DNA from: Flavobacterium sp.
GTDB lineage: Bacteria; Bacteroidota; Bacteroidia; Flavobacteriales; Flavobacteriaceae
NCBI GenBank assembly: GCA_004296145.1
Contig: SEBM01000236.1
Location: 1-6,573 of the forward strand
Length of the DNA: 6,573 bases
Direction: 5' to 3'
This document shows positions 5,367-6,573 of the stretch, piece after piece (position 1 is the first letter of the stretch; every line of letters starts with the position of its first letter). Position numbers and translations under genes: made by a program. The notes beneath the pieces are model-generated. The model made no database searches. It was not told where the DNA came from and saw nothing but the letters and a program-made list of their open reading frames with translations.

Positions 5367-6573
5367 TCAATATTTAAGCCATCTATATAATTCCTTCCAG
5401 GTTGGTTTTTTGCCGTACATTAAAATACCGACGCGGTAAATTTTTGCTGCAAACCAAACCACAAGGAAAAAGGTTGCAAACAATAATGATACCGAAATCG
5501 CTATTTGCCACCACGGCACTCCAAACGGAAGTCTCATTAGCATGACGATTGGTGATGTTAACGGAATCATCGAAAACACTACTGCAATTGTTCCGTGTGG
5601 GTCATTCACTACAGTGAAAAAACCAATATAAACGCTCAAAATAAGCGGCATGATAATCGGTAAAAGAAATTGTTGCGAATCCGTTTGATTGTCCACTGCT
5701 GCACCAATTGCTGCATAAAATGAACTATACAAAAAGTAACCTCCAATAAAATAAATTATAAAACCTATTAAAATACTCGCAATAGGCAGATTCCATAATT
5801 CGGTGATATACATTTGTGCAGAACCCGAAAATTCCTGTTGTGCCGTTTGCATCATTTCTGGTGAAATTCTGGCTGTTGGACCAACATTTACTCCAAAAAA
5901 TGAAGACGCAGCAAACATCAATGTTAATCCTATAATGGCCCAAATGGTAAATTGTAATAATCCGGCAAGGGAAGTTCCGACAATTTTACCAATCATTAAC
6001 TGAAATGGTTTTACCGATGAAATAATGATTTCGATGATGCGGTTGGTTTTTTCTTCAATGACACTTCTCATTACCATGTTTCCATAAATGATAATAAACA
6101 TCATGATAAGATATCCAAAAGCTCCGCCAATTCCGATTTTGATTTCGTTTAAACCTTTTAGGCTTTCTTCGCCGGAAGATTTCGCTAAATGTATATTTAC
6201 TTTAGCCTGTGCTTTCTGGATTGCTAAAGTGTCGAGTTTTGCTTTTTCTAAATTTATTTTAGTAATTTTTGAAGCAATGACATCCTGGGTATTTTCAATA
6301 AAAGAAATACTTGGGCTATTATTCGAGATATAGTCAATTTTTGACTGAAGCTCTTTTTCGCTGTTTGTTTTTGGAATTACCAATAATCCGCTGAAATTTT
6401 CTTTTGCAATACTGTCTTTTAGTGCACTTACACTAATTTCAGATAAATTAAGGTATTTGTATTCTCCTCCTTTTTTATTCTGTTTTACAAAATCATCAGC
6501 AAACAAACCTGTTTCGTCATGAATGGCAATTCTTTTGGTTTCGGCTTTCATCGAACTTAAGTAACCAATAAAT
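5367..6573 (-). CDS. ABC-2 type transporter permease, 5' end cut by the window edge
   Basis: This is the membrane subunit of an ABC transporter of the ABC-2 permease class (NatB-like; ABC2_membrane_3 type by recall). The frame is open to the right edge. Upstream of the Met at 6551-6549 it continues with FIGYLSS, which looks like the end of a first membrane helix, so that Met is internal and the real start lies outside. Counting from that Met, residues 1 to about 138 form a soluble extracytoplasmic domain opening with RIAIHDETGLF. About six membrane segments follow near 140-160, 190-218, 255-280, 295-315, 320-340 and 350-370. The cytoplasmic signature EEKTNRIIEIIISSVKPFQL (166-185) between the first two is typical of this class and is expected to contact the ATPase. 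No ATPase gene is visible; it is probably just upstream, beyond the edge. Substrate unknown: relatives export sodium, drugs or peptides. The stop is followed after 7 nt by element B. Confidence 0.9.
   Translation of the reverse strand, partial: FIGYLSSMKAETKRIAIHDETGLFADDFVKQNKKGGEYKYLNLSEISVSALKDSIAKENFSGLLVIPKTNSEKELQSKIDYISNNSPSISFIENTQDVIASKITKINLEKAKLDTLAIQKAQAKVNIHLAKSSGEESLKGLNEIKIGIGGAFGYLIMMFIIIYGNMVMRSVIEEKTNRIIEIIISSVKPFQLMIGKIVGTSLAGLLQFTIWAIIGLTLMFAASSFFGVNVGPTARISPEMMQTAQQEFSGSAQMYITELWNLPIASILIGFIIYFIGGYFLYSSFYAAIGAAVDNQTDSQQFLLPIIMPLILSVYIGFFTVVNDPHGTIAVVFSMIPLTSPIVMLMRLPFGVPWWQIAISVSLLFATFFLVVWFAAKIYRVGILMYGKKPTWKELYRWLKY

Overview
The window looks like chromosomal DNA of a flavobacterium or a close relative in the Bacteroidota. 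It is strongly AT-rich, start codons follow A-rich leaders without a Shine-Dalgarno sequence, and the gene families (single-domain DEAD-box-like protein, DUF2007 protein, Cof-type HAD phosphatase, ABC-2 permease) and their closest remembered relatives fit that group. This placement comes from recall and composition, not from a search. No rRNA, tRNA, CRISPR array, insertion sequence or phage gene was seen.

Layout: one rightward gene at the left end (153-671) encodes a small secreted protein with four cysteines in its mature part. It converges on a leftward block across a hairpin at 711-758 that probably ends transcription from both sides. The rest of the window is one co-directional leftward series. 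In transcription order it holds an ABC-2 type permease cut by the right edge, an NtrC-like sigma-54 response regulator, a truncated DEAD-box-like protein, a membrane-anchored alpha/beta hydrolase, a DUF2007 protein, a Cof/YidA-type HAD phosphatase and a RimJ/RimL-type acetyltransferase. Three junctions are tight (4, 20 and 22 nt), which suggests co-transcription of helicase-hydrolase-DUF2007 and of HAD-GNAT. The genes do not form an obvious single pathway.

The most striking non-coding signal is in the three larger gaps of the leftward block (2106-2188, 3929-4029, 5194-5366). Each is almost filled by an inverted pair of short tandem arrays with units of 6-8 nt. Each gap uses a different unit sequence, but the architecture is the same. 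Every element stops about 8-9 nt before the next start codon and begins 2-7 nt after the previous stop codon. Two proteins are also unusual. The response regulator ends right after its AAA+ domain, with no DNA-binding domain and GAFTSA in place of GAFTGA. The DEAD-box-like protein has only the first RecA domain, with DDAD for DEAD, no SAT motif and a very acidic tail.
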